DNA from: Rathayibacter sp. SW19
GTDB lineage: Bacteria; Actinomycetota; Actinomycetes; Actinomycetales; Microbacteriaceae
Assembly: GCF_030866825.1 (NCBI RefSeq)
Contig: NZ_CP133020.1
Coordinates: forward strand, 1,240,001-1,304,000
Length of the DNA stretch: 64,000 bases
Direction: 5' to 3'
This document shows positions 18,973-28,460 of this stretch, in pieces (position 1 is the stretch's first letter; the number at the start of each line of letters is the position of its first letter). The translations under genes were made by a program, and so were the position numbers. The notes beneath the pieces are model-generated. The model saw only the letters and a program-made list of their open reading frames with translations, was not told where the DNA came from and did not search any database.

Positions 18973-21900
18973 TCACGATGAAGTGGTCCGCTTGCCTCTG
19001 CGGGTGGAGAGCCTTCTGCGTGCGAAAATCAGCGCGAGCCCACCGAGCAGGAGAATCAGTGCTGCCGCCAATGTCCACGATATCTCCGACCCCGTTGCCG
19101 GCAGCGAGCCCGGCATGAAGTTGGTGAACGTCATCGTGCCGGTGGCGCCTGTCGTGATGCGGACGGATGCTGTCTGCGCACTCGTCGACGCATCCCTACC
19201 GTGCGCGTCGACGACGACTCGAACCGCGCCGCCCGAGTCGGTTTCCGTCACGGAACAACGGGCCCCAGCCAGTGCTTGAAGAACCCGCGTGTCTCCGCTC
19301 TTCAGCGTGAACGCACCGGCTTGGTTACCGTTCAGCGGGAGAACGACCGGGCCCGCGCCGCCCGACCCCGCAGCGCCCGACCCCGTGCCTACGACCCCCG
19401 CGCTGCCGGACGGCCAGACGCACTGGGTCGCGAAGCCGAACTTCTGCCCGGCTGGGAACACGCCATGCGCTGTCTTCGTCACGGAGATCGGCCCGATCCG
19501 ATACTCACTGCTGACAGATAGCTCGTTGCCGCTGCCGGCTTGAAGGGTTATCGGGCCCGACGCGGTCTGCGCAGTTGCCAGCTGCAGCCCTTGGCTAACC
19601 GAGCATTCGACTCCGACGGGTGCGTTGAACACGGCCGTGAAGTGATCGGCGGCCGAAAGCTCGACCCTGCCGTTGTTCGGTAGCTCGACTCTCTCGTTGA
19701 ACTCGTTGGACCACACGCACTCGACCTGGGCTGCGAAGGTCTGCCCGGCGCCGTAGGTCGCCGCACCGGCACCGGTGAGAACCTCGGTCACAGCCAGCGG
19801 CGTCACGTCGAACGCGTTGGTGAATGTGAGCACCGCCGGCGTCGTTGTCAGCACGACGGTTTGGTCGTGACGTGGCGTCACGGCGGTTGCGTGCTCGTCG
19901 TCGAACTCGTTCACCGAGCAATTCGCTCCCACGGGCAACTCGGTGAACGCCTGCGACTCGCCGCCGATCAATGTGAAGACCTCGGAACGTGGGTCATCCG
20001 GCGGTGATGGCAGAATCCTGCCATTGAATGTGCATGCAGTGTCGAAGAAGAAGACGTCAGCGCTGTGCGCCGGTGCGTCGTTGCCGGTGAGAATTTTGGT
20101 CGCGGTCAGGGTCGTTGCGGCGAACGTGTTGGTCACGCCGATCGAGGTTCCCATGCTCGGAACCGTCACCGATCCGGATCGCGTGCCGGAGGCATCCGGT
20201 GGGTTGTAGCTCACCGTGGTCGCACCGCCGGTCGTCTGCTCAAGCGCGCTGCACTGAGTTCCGACCGACAGAGTCTGCAACGCCTCGGATCCGTAGTTGG
20301 GCACGAGGGCACCGTCGGCCGTGAACTGCAGCACTGCGATGCCGTCCGGTCCGAGCCGCAGCACGGGCTCGTTCGCAAACGTGCACTGTACGTTCACCTG
20401 GTACGGCGCGTTCGCCGCCCAGGCTGCCGGCCCCGCAACGGTGGTTCCGACGGTGAGCGCTGCCAGATCGAACCGGTTGTCGATGTTCACGGTTGTCGGT
20501 GTGCCCGCGACGGACTGGTTCACTGTGACCTGCATGCCGCCGTCGGGCAGAGCAGAGGAAGGATCCGCGTTGGCCGTCGCATACGACGTGGACGTGGCGG
20601 TCGCGGTGGCGGTCGCGCCAGCGGCATCCGTCTCGGTCACAGCGCAGAGCGCGCCTGTCACCAGTTCGGGAATCGCTGCGGCACCACCACCCGCGGGCAG
20701 CGCAAACGCGACGGAGGTCTGCCCTGGCAGAATCTCGATCGGCAACCCGTTGAACGTGCACTGACTGACTGTGACGGTCGTCGGATCGCCCGCGTCGCTT
20801 GCGCTCGCGCCGATCGCGCCCGCGTCGCTTGCGCTCGCGTAGATCGCGCCCGCGCCCGTTGTCGTGGTTGCGACACGGAGTTCAGCCGCAGTGTACTCAT
20901 TGTCGATCGTCAGGCTCACGGAGCCGTGCGTCGGAATGGCAACCGAGACCGGGGAACCGCCACGTGTCGGATTGACACTTGAGGCATACGCGACGCTGCT
21001 TGCGCCGCCAGAGCTGGTCTCAGTCGCGGAGCAGACCGCGCCGGATTCCACATCGAACGCGGCCCAGCCGCCAAACGTGTCGTGGGTTCTGAAAGTGGTA
21101 TCCAAGACCGTGCCCGAGGCGCTGGCACAGGTGACGTGCACACGGTACGGTTCATTCGCCCAACTCGCGCCGGCGCCGCTCGTGCCGATCGAGACCAGCA
21201 GGGTGTGGGCGTCGAAGGTGTTCGTCACCGTCACCGATGCAACCGGATCGGCATCGGCCGTGATCGGAACGGTCTGCGCCGGCGCGTAAGTCGTGGCGGC
21301 TGCCCCGTGCGCGTTCGTCTCCGTCACGGTGCACTGCGCGCCGATCGGCAGATTGTGTACGAATTGCGACGTGCCGATCCCGATCGAGAAGCTCGCGGAA
21401 GCCGGCAGCATCACGGGCCTGCCTTGGAATGTGCAACTGACGGTGCCCGGGTAGCTCACGTCGGCAGGCGGCGTACTGTCACCGTCTGCAAGCTTCGTGA
21501 CGGTCAGTGGCGCGAGTTCGTAGACATCCGTCACCTGCACGTTCGTCGTCGCAAAGTCGAGCGTGAACGTCGCCGCGTCGCCGGCTGGGGAGCTGCCGTC
21601 GACCGCGTACAGCGTCTCGGTCGCACCGCTGCCTGCCGCAAGTTTCGCCGTGCACTGCGCACCGACGGGCATGCCGTTGATCGTGAAGGTTTGCCCGCCG
21701 CTCACCCAGGTCTTCTGCCCGGCGAAGTCGAGTTGCCCGTTCAAAACGGGCGCAGGCAGAACGATCGGGCGACCGTTGAACGTGCACGCCACGTGCACCC
21801 CCAGGTCGCCGAGCGTGATCGCGACATCAGGGTCAGGTGCCCCGTTCTCGCCGCGAATCGCTGAGAACACCGAGATGGTGAACGACGTCGCCTCGAATCC

Positions 21901-23949
21901 GTTGACAAGAGTCAGTGTGGCGGGATTCATGCCGAGCGTCACCTGTGCTTCGGATGCGGGACTGCTGGCACCGCCCGCGCCGGTCTCGTTTGCGACGCAC
22001 GACGATCCGGTCGGCACACCGGGGAACAGGTGCGAGCCACCAGGCCCGAGCGTGATCGTCTCCTTCAGGGTGGAGTGACCGTCGAGCGTGCAGGTGACGT
22101 CGATCGTGAACGGCCCGTACCCGTAGGCGGCAGCATTGCCGTTGACGGCCTTCGTCACGGTGAGATCGGTCTTCGCGGGCTTGATCGGCAGGAGCAGGAT
22201 GTAGCCGTTCGTGTTGGTGCCGCTGGCAGAGATCGAACCGCCGGTGACGCGTTGACTGGAGAGGTAGGAGCCGCCCGCGCCGCCGCCTCCGCCGGGCGTG
22301 AAGGTCGCGTGATGGCCGCCGTCTCCGCCTTTCGGCCAGCCGGCGCCGCCCCCGCCTCCAGCACCCGTATCGATGCCGCTGCTGGTGCCGTCACCTCCGT
22401 GAGGATACGGTTTGCCGTGTTCCGTGTGGTGGTTCGCATAGCCACCGTCTCCGCCGTTGCCGCCGCCCTCCTGCCCGTCATAGGTGTACCGGGTGCCGTT
22501 CACCCCACCGCCGGAGCCGCCCTGTCCGCCACAATATTGGCTGGGGTAGTGGTCGCAGTTGGAGGCGTCTCCACCACTTCCGCCGCCTCCGCCGGCTGCG
22601 ACCAGCACGGTGTTCGAGCTGGGGGTTGGGTAATTGTTGCTGGCGATCAGCGTTGCGCCGCCGCCATTGCCGCCATCGTTGCCGCCGTCCCCGGCGTCAC
22701 CGCCGTGCCCGCGGTAGCTGTATCCGGCTCCGCCGTAATCGGTGCATCCGACCCAGTAGTCGAGCGTGTTCAATCCGTCGACGTTGAGGATTCCGGATGC
22801 GAGGGCCCCGGTGCCGCCCGGCGCTTTGTTGCTCCCGTGCTCGCCCGCTCCTCCGACCGCAATGAATCCGTACGCAGACACGCCAGCGGGTATTGTCAGG
22901 GTCCGAGGGTTGTGAGTATCGACGCAGTCGTACCTCTGCGGGCTGCCGCCGAAGATCATCAATGACCCGTCACCGAACGGCCCCACGCCGTAGGTATGAA
23001 CCGTCACTCCCTTCGCGAATGACGCGCCGCCGCCCCCGCCGCCGCCGGACCCCGCCTGGTAATCGCCATACGCGACACCGCCAGCTTCTCCGCCGCCGCC
23101 TCCATGCCGATACCCGCCGCCGCCCCCGCCGCCGCCGGTAAAATCACTGTCCGATCCGCCGCCACCGGCGTCGCCGTGTGAACTGCCGGAGCCGCCACCC
23201 TTGCCGCCCGGGCCCCAGATTCCGCCGCTGGTGCCACGAAGGCCGTTGCCGGGCGGGTTTCCGCCGGCGCCGCCGACGCCGCCATTGTGTGCAAATCCGT
23301 CGATGTCGTGGCCTCCGCCTCCACCTCCGCCCGCAACCATGAGCGGATCGTCGTGGCCTGCGCTTGACCAGGCCAAAGCGGATGCGCCGCCGCCGGATCC
23401 GCCGTCGTCGCCACCTACTCCGACACCACCGGGTCCGCCGTCTGCCCAACCCTGGCCGCCACGGTCACGACCGTGGCCGCTGCCCCCAAGCCACAGGTCG
23501 AGCGACCGGTCTGTTGTCGAGGGCGCCAAGGTGATTGTCGCCATCACGGACCCGCCCTGGCCACCGCCGCCCTTCGTGCTGCCGCCGGCGCCTGAACCTC
23601 CGGATAGCAGCACCGTGATGGTGTTCACCGTTTCCGGGATCGTGAAGGTGGTCTGGTTGGGAAAGTCGGCATAGCTGAATGAGCAGTAACCGCCGACGGC
23701 GAGGGCGGAGCAATCCGAAGAGGACATGGCAGCCGTCGTCGCGCGGGCGGTGGAAGTTGGGCCGGCGAGAGGGCTGTGTGCCTGGCCTGGCGTCGGTGTT
23801 GCCGCCTGGGCTGCAGCCGGTGTTGCAGCCTGGCTTGCCGCTGCGGCACCGGCTGTGGGAGCAGCGACCGTGAGGGCCGCCACCATCGCGGCCGATGCGA
23901 TCCAGGTGCACAATCGTGTTCGGAGTGTGCGGGGATGGCGCAATAGCAC
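18973..23949 (-). CDS. Giant glycine-rich LPXTG surface protein with DUF5979-type repeats
   Basis: 1658 residues. A signal peptide (GTG start, ribosome site aaggag 6 bases before) is followed by an Ala/Thr/Pro-rich stretch, then a glycine-rich region (about residues 110-590) of the fibrous type with many GGGGG runs, cysteine pairs and aromatic residues. From about 595 to 1590 come roughly nine repeats of some 100 residues, each with a cysteine early, a pattern like PVGAQCTVTE and an ending like VTVTNTFD, as in DUF5979 proteins. The C-terminus is LPATG, a hydrophobic helix and a basic tail, the sortase anchoring signal. It should be a wall-anchored fibrillar protein. No sortase gene is in the window. 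Confidence 0.9.
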   Translation of the reverse strand: MLLRHPRTLRTRLCTWIASAAMVAALTVAAPTAGAAAASQAATPAAAQAATPTPGQAHSPLAGPTSTARATTAAMSSSDCSALAVGGYCSFSYADFPNQTTFTIPETVNTITVLLSGGSGAGGSTKGGGGQGGSVMATITLAPSTTDRSLDLWLGGSGHGRDRGGQGWADGGPGGVGVGGDDGGSGGGASALAWSSAGHDDPLMVAGGGGGGGHDIDGFAHNGGVGGAGGNPPGNGLRGTSGGIWGPGGKGGGSGSSHGDAGGGGSDSDFTGGGGGGGGYRHGGGGGEAGGVAYGDYQAGSGGGGGGGASFAKGVTVHTYGVGPFGDGSLMIFGGSPQRYDCVDTHNPRTLTIPAGVSAYGFIAVGGAGEHGSNKAPGGTGALASGILNVDGLNTLDYWVGCTDYGGAGYSYRGHGGDAGDGGNDGGNGGGATLIASNNYPTPSSNTVLVAAGGGGGSGGDASNCDHYPSQYCGGQGGSGGGVNGTRYTYDGQEGGGNGGDGGYANHHTEHGKPYPHGGDGTSSGIDTGAGGGGGAGWPKGGDGGHHATFTPGGGGGAGGSYLSSQRVTGGSISASGTNTNGYILLLPIKPAKTDLTVTKAVNGNAAAYGYGPFTIDVTCTLDGHSTLKETITLGPGGSHLFPGVPTGSSCVANETGAGGASSPASEAQVTLGMNPATLTLVNGFEATSFTISVFSAIRGENGAPDPDVAITLGDLGVHVACTFNGRPIVLPAPVLNGQLDFAGQKTWVSGGQTFTINGMPVGAQCTAKLAAGSGATETLYAVDGSSPAGDAATFTLDFATTNVQVTDVYELAPLTVTKLADGDSTPPADVSYPGTVSCTFQGRPVMLPASASFSIGIGTSQFVHNLPIGAQCTVTETNAHGAAATTYAPAQTVPITADADPVASVTVTNTFDAHTLLVSIGTSGAGASWANEPYRVHVTCASASGTVLDTTFRTHDTFGGWAAFDVESGAVCSATETSSGGASSVAYASSVNPTRGGSPVSVAIPTHGSVSLTIDNEYTAAELRVATTTTGAGAIYASASDAGAIGASASDAGDPTTVTVSQCTFNGLPIEILPGQTSVAFALPAGGGAAAIPELVTGALCAVTETDAAGATATATATSTSYATANADPSSALPDGGMQVTVNQSVAGTPTTVNIDNRFDLAALTVGTTVAGPAAWAANAPYQVNVQCTFANEPVLRLGPDGIAVLQFTADGALVPNYGSEALQTLSVGTQCSALEQTTGGATTVSYNPPDASGTRSGSVTVPSMGTSIGVTNTFAATTLTATKILTGNDAPAHSADVFFFDTACTFNGRILPSPPDDPRSEVFTLIGGESQAFTELPVGANCSVNEFDDEHATAVTPRHDQTVVLTTTPAVLTFTNAFDVTPLAVTEVLTGAGAATYGAGQTFAAQVECVWSNEFNERVELPNNGRVELSAADHFTAVFNAPVGVECSVSQGLQLATAQTASGPITLQAGSGNELSVSSEYRIGPISVTKTAHGVFPAGQKFGFATQCVWPSGSAGVVGTGSGAAGSGGAGPVVLPLNGNQAGAFTLKSGDTRVLQALAGARCSVTETDSGGAVRVVVDAHGRDASTSAQTASVRITTGATGTMTFTNFMPGSLPATGSEISWTLAAALILLLGGLALIFARRRLSTRRGKRTTSS

Positions 23950-24618
23950 GAGTCGCTCCTTGCCCGCCTGGCCGGAGGCAGCGCTCGAAACTTACACCTG
24001 CTTCTCAGCTAAATGCTAGATTTTGGCAAGTTTTTGCCCCTCTTCGGGGGGTAGATCGGTTAGACCCCGTCGAGGGCGATTGCGCGTGGCCGCTCGAGGT
24101 CGGGTCAGGATTCAGGCTGGACTGGGGGTCAAAGCCGTGAGGCCCGGCGATTTTGGCGATCCAACCTGAATTCTGCGCAGTCGGGGTTGGCTGGCGCGGG
24201 GTCGGGGCCGTTTGGGCGTTTGGGCGTTTCGGCTCGGCAGATCCGGTTGCCGGTTGGCGGATGCCGGATCCGGATGCCGTTTGGCGCGTGGCCGCTCGAG
24301 GTCGGGTCAGGATTCAGGCTGGACTGGGGGTCAAAGCCGTGAGGCCCGGCGATTTTGGCCATCCAACCTGAATTCTGCGCAGTCGGGTCGGCTGGCACGG
24401 GGCCGGGGCCGGGGCCGTTTGGGCGTTTCGGCGTTTCGGCTCGGCAGATCCGGTTGCCGGTTGGCGGATGCCGTTTGGCGCGTGGCCGCTCGAGGCCGGG
24501 CCAGGATTCAGGCTGGGCCGGGGGTCAAAGCCGTGAGGCCCGGCGATTTTGGCCATCCAGCCTGAATTCTGCGCAGTCGGGAGCGCGGTCGCGCTCGACC
24601 GGCGCAGTGCCAACACGA
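23950..24618. other. Intergenic region with three tandem ~200-bp units
   Basis: Between the glycosyltransferase stop and the surface-protein start, both on the minus strand. It contains the large repeat at 24085-24597; the 135 bp next to the surface-protein gene hold its presumed promoter but no clear boxes. Confidence 0.7.
24085..24597. repeat. Tandem ~200-bp repeat, 2.6 copies, each with a conserved stem
   Basis: Units start at 24085, 24287 and 24481 (cgtggccgctcgagg) and are 202 and 194 bp long; the third is truncated. In every unit attcaggctgg pairs with a downstream ccaacctgaat or ccagcctgaat about 40 bases away, with 11 of 12 pairs kept. No open frame runs through. Confidence 0.88.
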
Positions 24619-26196
24619 TCACGGATGCGGCACTCGCGCACCCGCGTGAGGCGCAGCATCCGGGGTCGCAGCATCCGGATGCGGCACCTGCGCACTGACG
24701 TGAGGTGCAGCATCGTGAGCCGCAGCATCCAGATCGGCAACACGCACACGTGCGGCAAGCACCGCGCGGTACTCCTCGACGAGGCCAGCCGTCGCGGATG
24801 CCCACCCCCAGCCGGCGACGCCGTTGCGCGCCGCGTGGGCGAGTTGCTCCCGGGAGCCGCTGGCGAGCAGGTCGTACACGGCCTGCACGGCCAGTTCCGG
24901 ATGATCGGCCGGGAACAACCGCGCCGTCGGGCTCGCAGCCAGCAACTCGCGACTGGCCGGGGACTCGGCAGCAACGATCGGCAGGCCGCTGGCGGAGGCT
25001 TCGAGGAGCACAAGTCCGAGTGTTTCGGTCGTCGATGGGAAGACGAAGAGGTCCGCGTTGGCATAGGTGATGGCCAGCTCGACGCCGGTGACCGACCCGA
25101 CGAAACGCGTCGGCGTGCCGTCGAAGACGTGTTCGAGCCGTTCGCGGTCGGGGCCGTCCCCGATCACGTCGAGCTGCACGGCACCCGAGCGCGCAAGGGA
25201 TTCCAAGCGCTGCAACCCCTTCTCCCAGGCGAGCCGGCCGACGTACAAGGCAATGGGGAGGGTGGCGACCGCGTCAGTGGCGACATCGGCGGCAGCCGCA
25301 CTTGCAGCGCTCGCACCCGCCCCCGCACCCACCGCACTCACACCAGCAACCCGCGTCCGCCGCGCCGGGTCGAACAGCCGCACATCGACGCCGCGCCGCC
25401 AGTGCACCACCCGCATAAACCCATGCCCAGCCAGCAGCCGCGCGGAATACTCCGACGTCACCAGCGTGATCTCCGCCGCGTTGTGCAGTCGCCGCAGCCA
25501 CCACCAGATGAACGGCGCCAGAAAGCCGAGATGGTAGAACCGGGCGTAGCCGGCGATATCCGTGTGGAACGACGCAACCAGCGGCAGCCCCAACCGTTTC
25601 GCACTCCGCACCCCGCCGACACCGAGCAGCGCGGGCGCAACGACGTGCACGAGGTCGGGGGCAAACTCTGCGAGGTAGCGACGCATCCGCAACAGGGGGA
25701 GCCCCCACGGCTGCCCACCATAGATCAAGCGGATGCGCACACTCGGCATCCGCCGCACCTGCAGCCCCGGCTGCACCGCGGATTCGCCCGCGCGGTCATT
25801 GCCGGCCGAATCATGAGCGTCGAAATTGCCGACCGCGCCGGAACTGCCCGTGCGTTCCGTGGCCTTGCCGTCGTCACCCGCCCCGCGGTCGCCGACGGTT
25901 TCGCCCTCGTCACCGGCCCCGCGGTTGCCGACGGATTTGCCGTCGCCACCCGCCCCGCGGTCGCCGACGGTTTCGCCCTCGTCACCGGCCCCGCGGTTGC
26001 CGACGGATTTGCCGTCGCCACCCGCCCCGCGGTCGCCGACGGTTTCGCCCGAGCGATCGCCGGCGCCATCGACTCGCGGCGCGATCACGAGCACCTCGTG
26101 CCCAGCGGCGATCAGCTCATCGATTGTCAGGGAGAGCCGGGTCACCACGCCATTGATCGACGGCTTCCACACTTCGGTGACAAATGCGATCCTCAT
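24619..26196 (-). CDS. sqdX: GT4 glycosyltransferase, SqdX/SQD2-like (sulfoquinovosyl transfer to diacylglycerol)
   Basis: 525 residues. GT-B fold: EVWKPSINGVVTRL at the N-terminus, then FAPDLVHVVAPALLGVGG, VASFHTDIAGYARFY and the second-domain block ALYVGRLAWEKGLQRL with PSTTETLGLVLLEASASGLP (EX7E-type). The stretch around SFHTDI and WRRGVDVRLFDP resembles plant SQD2 and cyanobacterial SqdX, which move sulfoquinovose from UDP-sulfoquinovose onto diacylglycerol; PimB-type mannosyltransferases are close alternatives. The neighbour makes the sulfolipid reading preferable. A 24-residue repeat (GETVGDRGAGGDGKSVGN) is inserted after IAPR, residues 44-115. The ATG overlaps the stop of the preceding gene as ATGA. 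The last 40 residues are another repeat tail. Confidence 0.82.
   Translation of the reverse strand: MRIAFVTEVWKPSINGVVTRLSLTIDELIAAGHEVLVIAPRVDGAGDRSGETVGDRGAGGDGKSVGNRGAGDEGETVGDRGAGGDGKSVGNRGAGDEGETVGDRGAGDDGKATERTGSSGAVGNFDAHDSAGNDRAGESAVQPGLQVRRMPSVRIRLIYGGQPWGLPLLRMRRYLAEFAPDLVHVVAPALLGVGGVRSAKRLGLPLVASFHTDIAGYARFYHLGFLAPFIWWWLRRLHNAAEITLVTSEYSARLLAGHGFMRVVHWRRGVDVRLFDPARRTRVAGVSAVGAGAGASAASAAAADVATDAVATLPIALYVGRLAWEKGLQRLESLARSGAVQLDVIGDGPDRERLEHVFDGTPTRFVGSVTGVELAITYANADLFVFPSTTETLGLVLLEASASGLPIVAAESPASRELLAASPTARLFPADHPELAVQAVYDLLASGSREQLAHAARNGVAGWGWASATAGLVEEYRAVLAARVRVADLDAAAHDAAPHVSAQVPHPDAATPDAAPHAGARVPHP
25861..26050 (-). repeat. 72-bp coding repeat in the sqdX-like gene
   Basis: In-frame 72-bp units, two full and two partial, encode GETVGDRGAGGDGKSVGNRG-type 24-mers in the N-terminal glycosyltransferase domain. 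Copies are nearly identical in DNA. Confidence 0.92.
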
Positions 26197-27584
26197 CGAT
26201 CGGCGCCGCGCAAACCGGCCCCGACCGGCTCCTCAGCCTGCGGCAACTCCGCCGCCGCAATCCCCGCGCCCGCCCACGCCCCAGCCTCGACCGGCGCCTC
26301 GGACGCGCCCGCCCACGCCCCAGCCCCGACCGGCGCGTCGGACGCGACCGCCGCCGAAGCACTAACTCCAACCGGCGCCCCGACCCCCGACGTCGCCCCG
26401 ACCCGCACCCCAACCCCAACCCGCTGCCGCCACAGCGACGTGCTCGGGATCTTCTCAGCGTCGACGCGGTCTGCGAAGCGGTGCACGACATCCGTGATCT
26501 CGAAGAGCAGATAATCGCTCAGCGTGATCGGTTCGAGCCCGAGCGCGAGCAGGCCGTCGTTGCTGACGAGCAGCTCGTTCTCGGCGGCTTCCGTGCGCGG
26601 ATTCTCCACGTATTCGATCGTCGCGCCGGTCAGGCCGGCCACGAGGGCGGCGAGATCCCGCACGCGATGCGTCTCGGTCATCTGATTCAGGATGCGCACC
26701 CGGTCACCCGGCTCGGGCGGGTTCTCGACCGCGAGGCGGATGCACTGCACACTGTTCTGAATGTGGATGAACGCACGCGTCTGGCCGCCCGTGCCGTTGA
26801 TGGTGAGCGGATGCCCGACCACCGATTCCACGAGAAACCGGTTCAGCACCGTGCCGTAATCTCCGTCGTAATCGAAGCGGTTGATCAGCCGAGGGTCGCT
26901 GCTCGTCTGCACCGTTTGGGTGCCCCAGACGATGCCCTGGTGTAGGTCGGTGATCCGCAGCCGGTCGACCTTGTTGTAGAATGCGAAGAGCAGCTGGTCC
27001 AGCGACTTCGTCATGTGGTAGATGCTGCCGGGGTTCGTCGGATACAGGATTTCGTGGGCAACCGGCAGGCCGTCGGCGCCCTCGGTCGTCACAGACAAGT
27101 AGCCTTCCGGCAGCCGCACGCCTGCTGTGCCATAACCGTAGACACCCATCGTTCCCATGTGAACGACGTGGCTGTCGAGCTGCGCTTCGACCAGCGCGGC
27201 GAGCAGATTGTGGGTGGCGTTCACGTTGTTGTCCACGGTGTAGCGCTTGGTCGTCGGCGTCTTCATCGAGTACGGGGCCGATCGTTGCTCGCCGAGGTGC
27301 ACGATCGTGTCGGGCCGTTCGGTGTCGAGCAGCGCGACGAGCCCGTCGTAGTCCTGGGCGATGTCGCACGGTATGAACCGCACCTCACGGCCGAATCGTT
27401 CCCGCCACGCCGCCAGCCGCAACTCGATCGGCGCGATCGGCGTCAGGGAGTCCGTTCCAAGCTCGACATCAATCCGCCTGCGGGAGAGATTGTCAACGAT
27501 GACCACCTCGTGACCGGCGGCCGAGAGGTCGAGGGCCGCGGGCCATCCGATGAATCCGTCACCCCCGAGAATCAGCACCTTCAT
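26193..27584 (-). CDS. sqdB: UDP-sulfoquinovose synthase (SQD1/SqdB-like)
   Basis: 463 residues from the ATG at 27584 (MKVLILGGDGFIGWPAALDL, gggag site upstream). SQD1 turns UDP-glucose and sulfite into UDP-sulfoquinovose in an NAD-dependent reaction. Family-specific blocks are clear: VDNLSRRRIDVELGTDSLTPIA, VHLGEQRSAPYSM, VHMGTMGVYGY (catalytic Thr), YHMTK (catalytic Tyr and Lys), LHQGIVWG, LNRFLVESVVGHPLT and GQTRAFIHI. The last 75 residues are a Gly/Ala/Val tail with a 13-residue duplication (39-bp units near 26262-26345), absent from the family. The stop overlaps the start of the sqdX-like gene, so both are translated together. Confidence 0.9.
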   Translation of the reverse strand: MKVLILGGDGFIGWPAALDLSAAGHEVVIVDNLSRRRIDVELGTDSLTPIAPIELRLAAWRERFGREVRFIPCDIAQDYDGLVALLDTERPDTIVHLGEQRSAPYSMKTPTTKRYTVDNNVNATHNLLAALVEAQLDSHVVHMGTMGVYGYGTAGVRLPEGYLSVTTEGADGLPVAHEILYPTNPGSIYHMTKSLDQLLFAFYNKVDRLRITDLHQGIVWGTQTVQTSSDPRLINRFDYDGDYGTVLNRFLVESVVGHPLTINGTGGQTRAFIHIQNSVQCIRLAVENPPEPGDRVRILNQMTETHRVRDLAALVAGLTGATIEYVENPRTEAAENELLVSNDGLLALGLEPITLSDYLLFEITDVVHRFADRVDAEKIPSTSLWRQRVGVGVRVGATSGVGAPVGVSASAAVASDAPVGAGAWAGASEAPVEAGAWAGAGIAAAELPQAEEPVGAGLRGADR

Positions 27585-28011
27585 AGCTCGCACTCCCATT
27601 CCATTCGCATCGGCCACGTGTCGCGGCCGCCGGCTTCGCGCCAACCGTGCGGTTGCTTTCAGAGTAAGTCGGCGCGACTTCGACACCATCGGGATCGGCT
27701 GTGGATCCGCTGAAGGACCGCTCACCCAGCGCTACGCGACATCGTGCGGATGCCCGTGGCCGGCTCGCGCGCGCCGCGCTCGCCTGTCGCGTGGTCGCCG
27801 CTCGCTCGCGCCGTCTGCCCGCCATCCCCAGGGTGTTTGCAAAGTCGTGGATTCAAACGATTCTGTTGGTCGAATAGCGAGGAACGAGCGTATCGAGACC
27901 TGCACGAGGTCTCGATACGCTCGCTGGCGCTCACTACTCGACCACCGGGCGGTGCGTTTGCTGATTTTGCAAAGGACCTCGCCACCCCGCGTCTCCCGCC
28001 ATGATTGACGC
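27585..28011. other. Intergenic region with large palindrome
   Basis: 427 bp between the divergent sqdB-like and VOC genes. It holds the palindrome at 27868-27944 and presumably both promoters; no further feature could be supported. Confidence 0.6.
27868..27944. repeat. Dispersed Microbacteriaceae palindrome
   Basis: Left half gcgaggaacgagcgtatcg and right half cgatacgctcgctggcgctc are inverted around tgcacg, with outer ends tggtcga and tcgacca. The same sequence family is seen at 9507-9607. Such palindromes are known from several Microbacteriaceae genomes. Confidence 0.85.
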
Positions 28012-28398
28012 ATGCAGTTGAATCGGATCCACCACATTGCCATCATCGCGTCGGACTACGAGCGTTCTAAGCAGTTTTACGTCGACACCGTCGGGTGTGA
28101 GTTTCTCAGCGAGGTGTTCCGCGCCGAGCGCGATTCGTGGATGGGCAAGCTGGCGTTGAACGGCGAGTACATCTTGGAGCTGTTCTCATTCCCGGATTCG
28201 CCGGCGCGAGTGAGCGGGCCGGAGTCCGTCGGCCTGCGCCACCTGGCTTTCGAGGTGCCGAGCGTGCAGGCTGCGCTCGCCGAACTCGACGCCAAGGGCG
28301 TCGCCCATGAAGGCCTGCGCATCGACCCGCACACCGGAAAGCGGATGGCGTTCTTCCGCGACCCCGACGGCCTGCCCCTCGAACTCTACGAGGCGTAG
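28012..28398 (+). CDS. VOC (glyoxalase/bleomycin-resistance) superfamily protein
   Basis: 128 residues, a single complete VOC domain. Metal-ligand positions are recognisable: His in RIHHIAI, Glu in YILELF, His in LRHLAFEV and Glu in LPLELYEA near the end. The FRDPDGLPLELYE ending is shared with GloA2-like proteins (YwbC/YaeR group), whose substrates are not established. It stands alone; the nearest genes are unrelated. Start ATG 28012. Confidence 0.9.
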   Translation: MQLNRIHHIAIIASDYERSKQFYVDTVGCEFLSEVFRAERDSWMGKLALNGEYILELFSFPDSPARVSGPESVGLRHLAFEVPSVQAALAELDAKGVAHEGLRIDPHTGKRMAFFRDPDGLPLELYEA

Positions 28399-28460
28399 CC
28401 GCCGCGGTCGCCGATAAAGCAGCACTTGCCCATAACGCCGTGTCCGCCGCGTCCGGCGCG

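Noticed and set aside
24085..24597. Integrated element or insertion sequence
   Set aside because: There is no transposase frame, no terminal inverted repeat around the whole block and no target duplication visible; a tandem duplication explains it.
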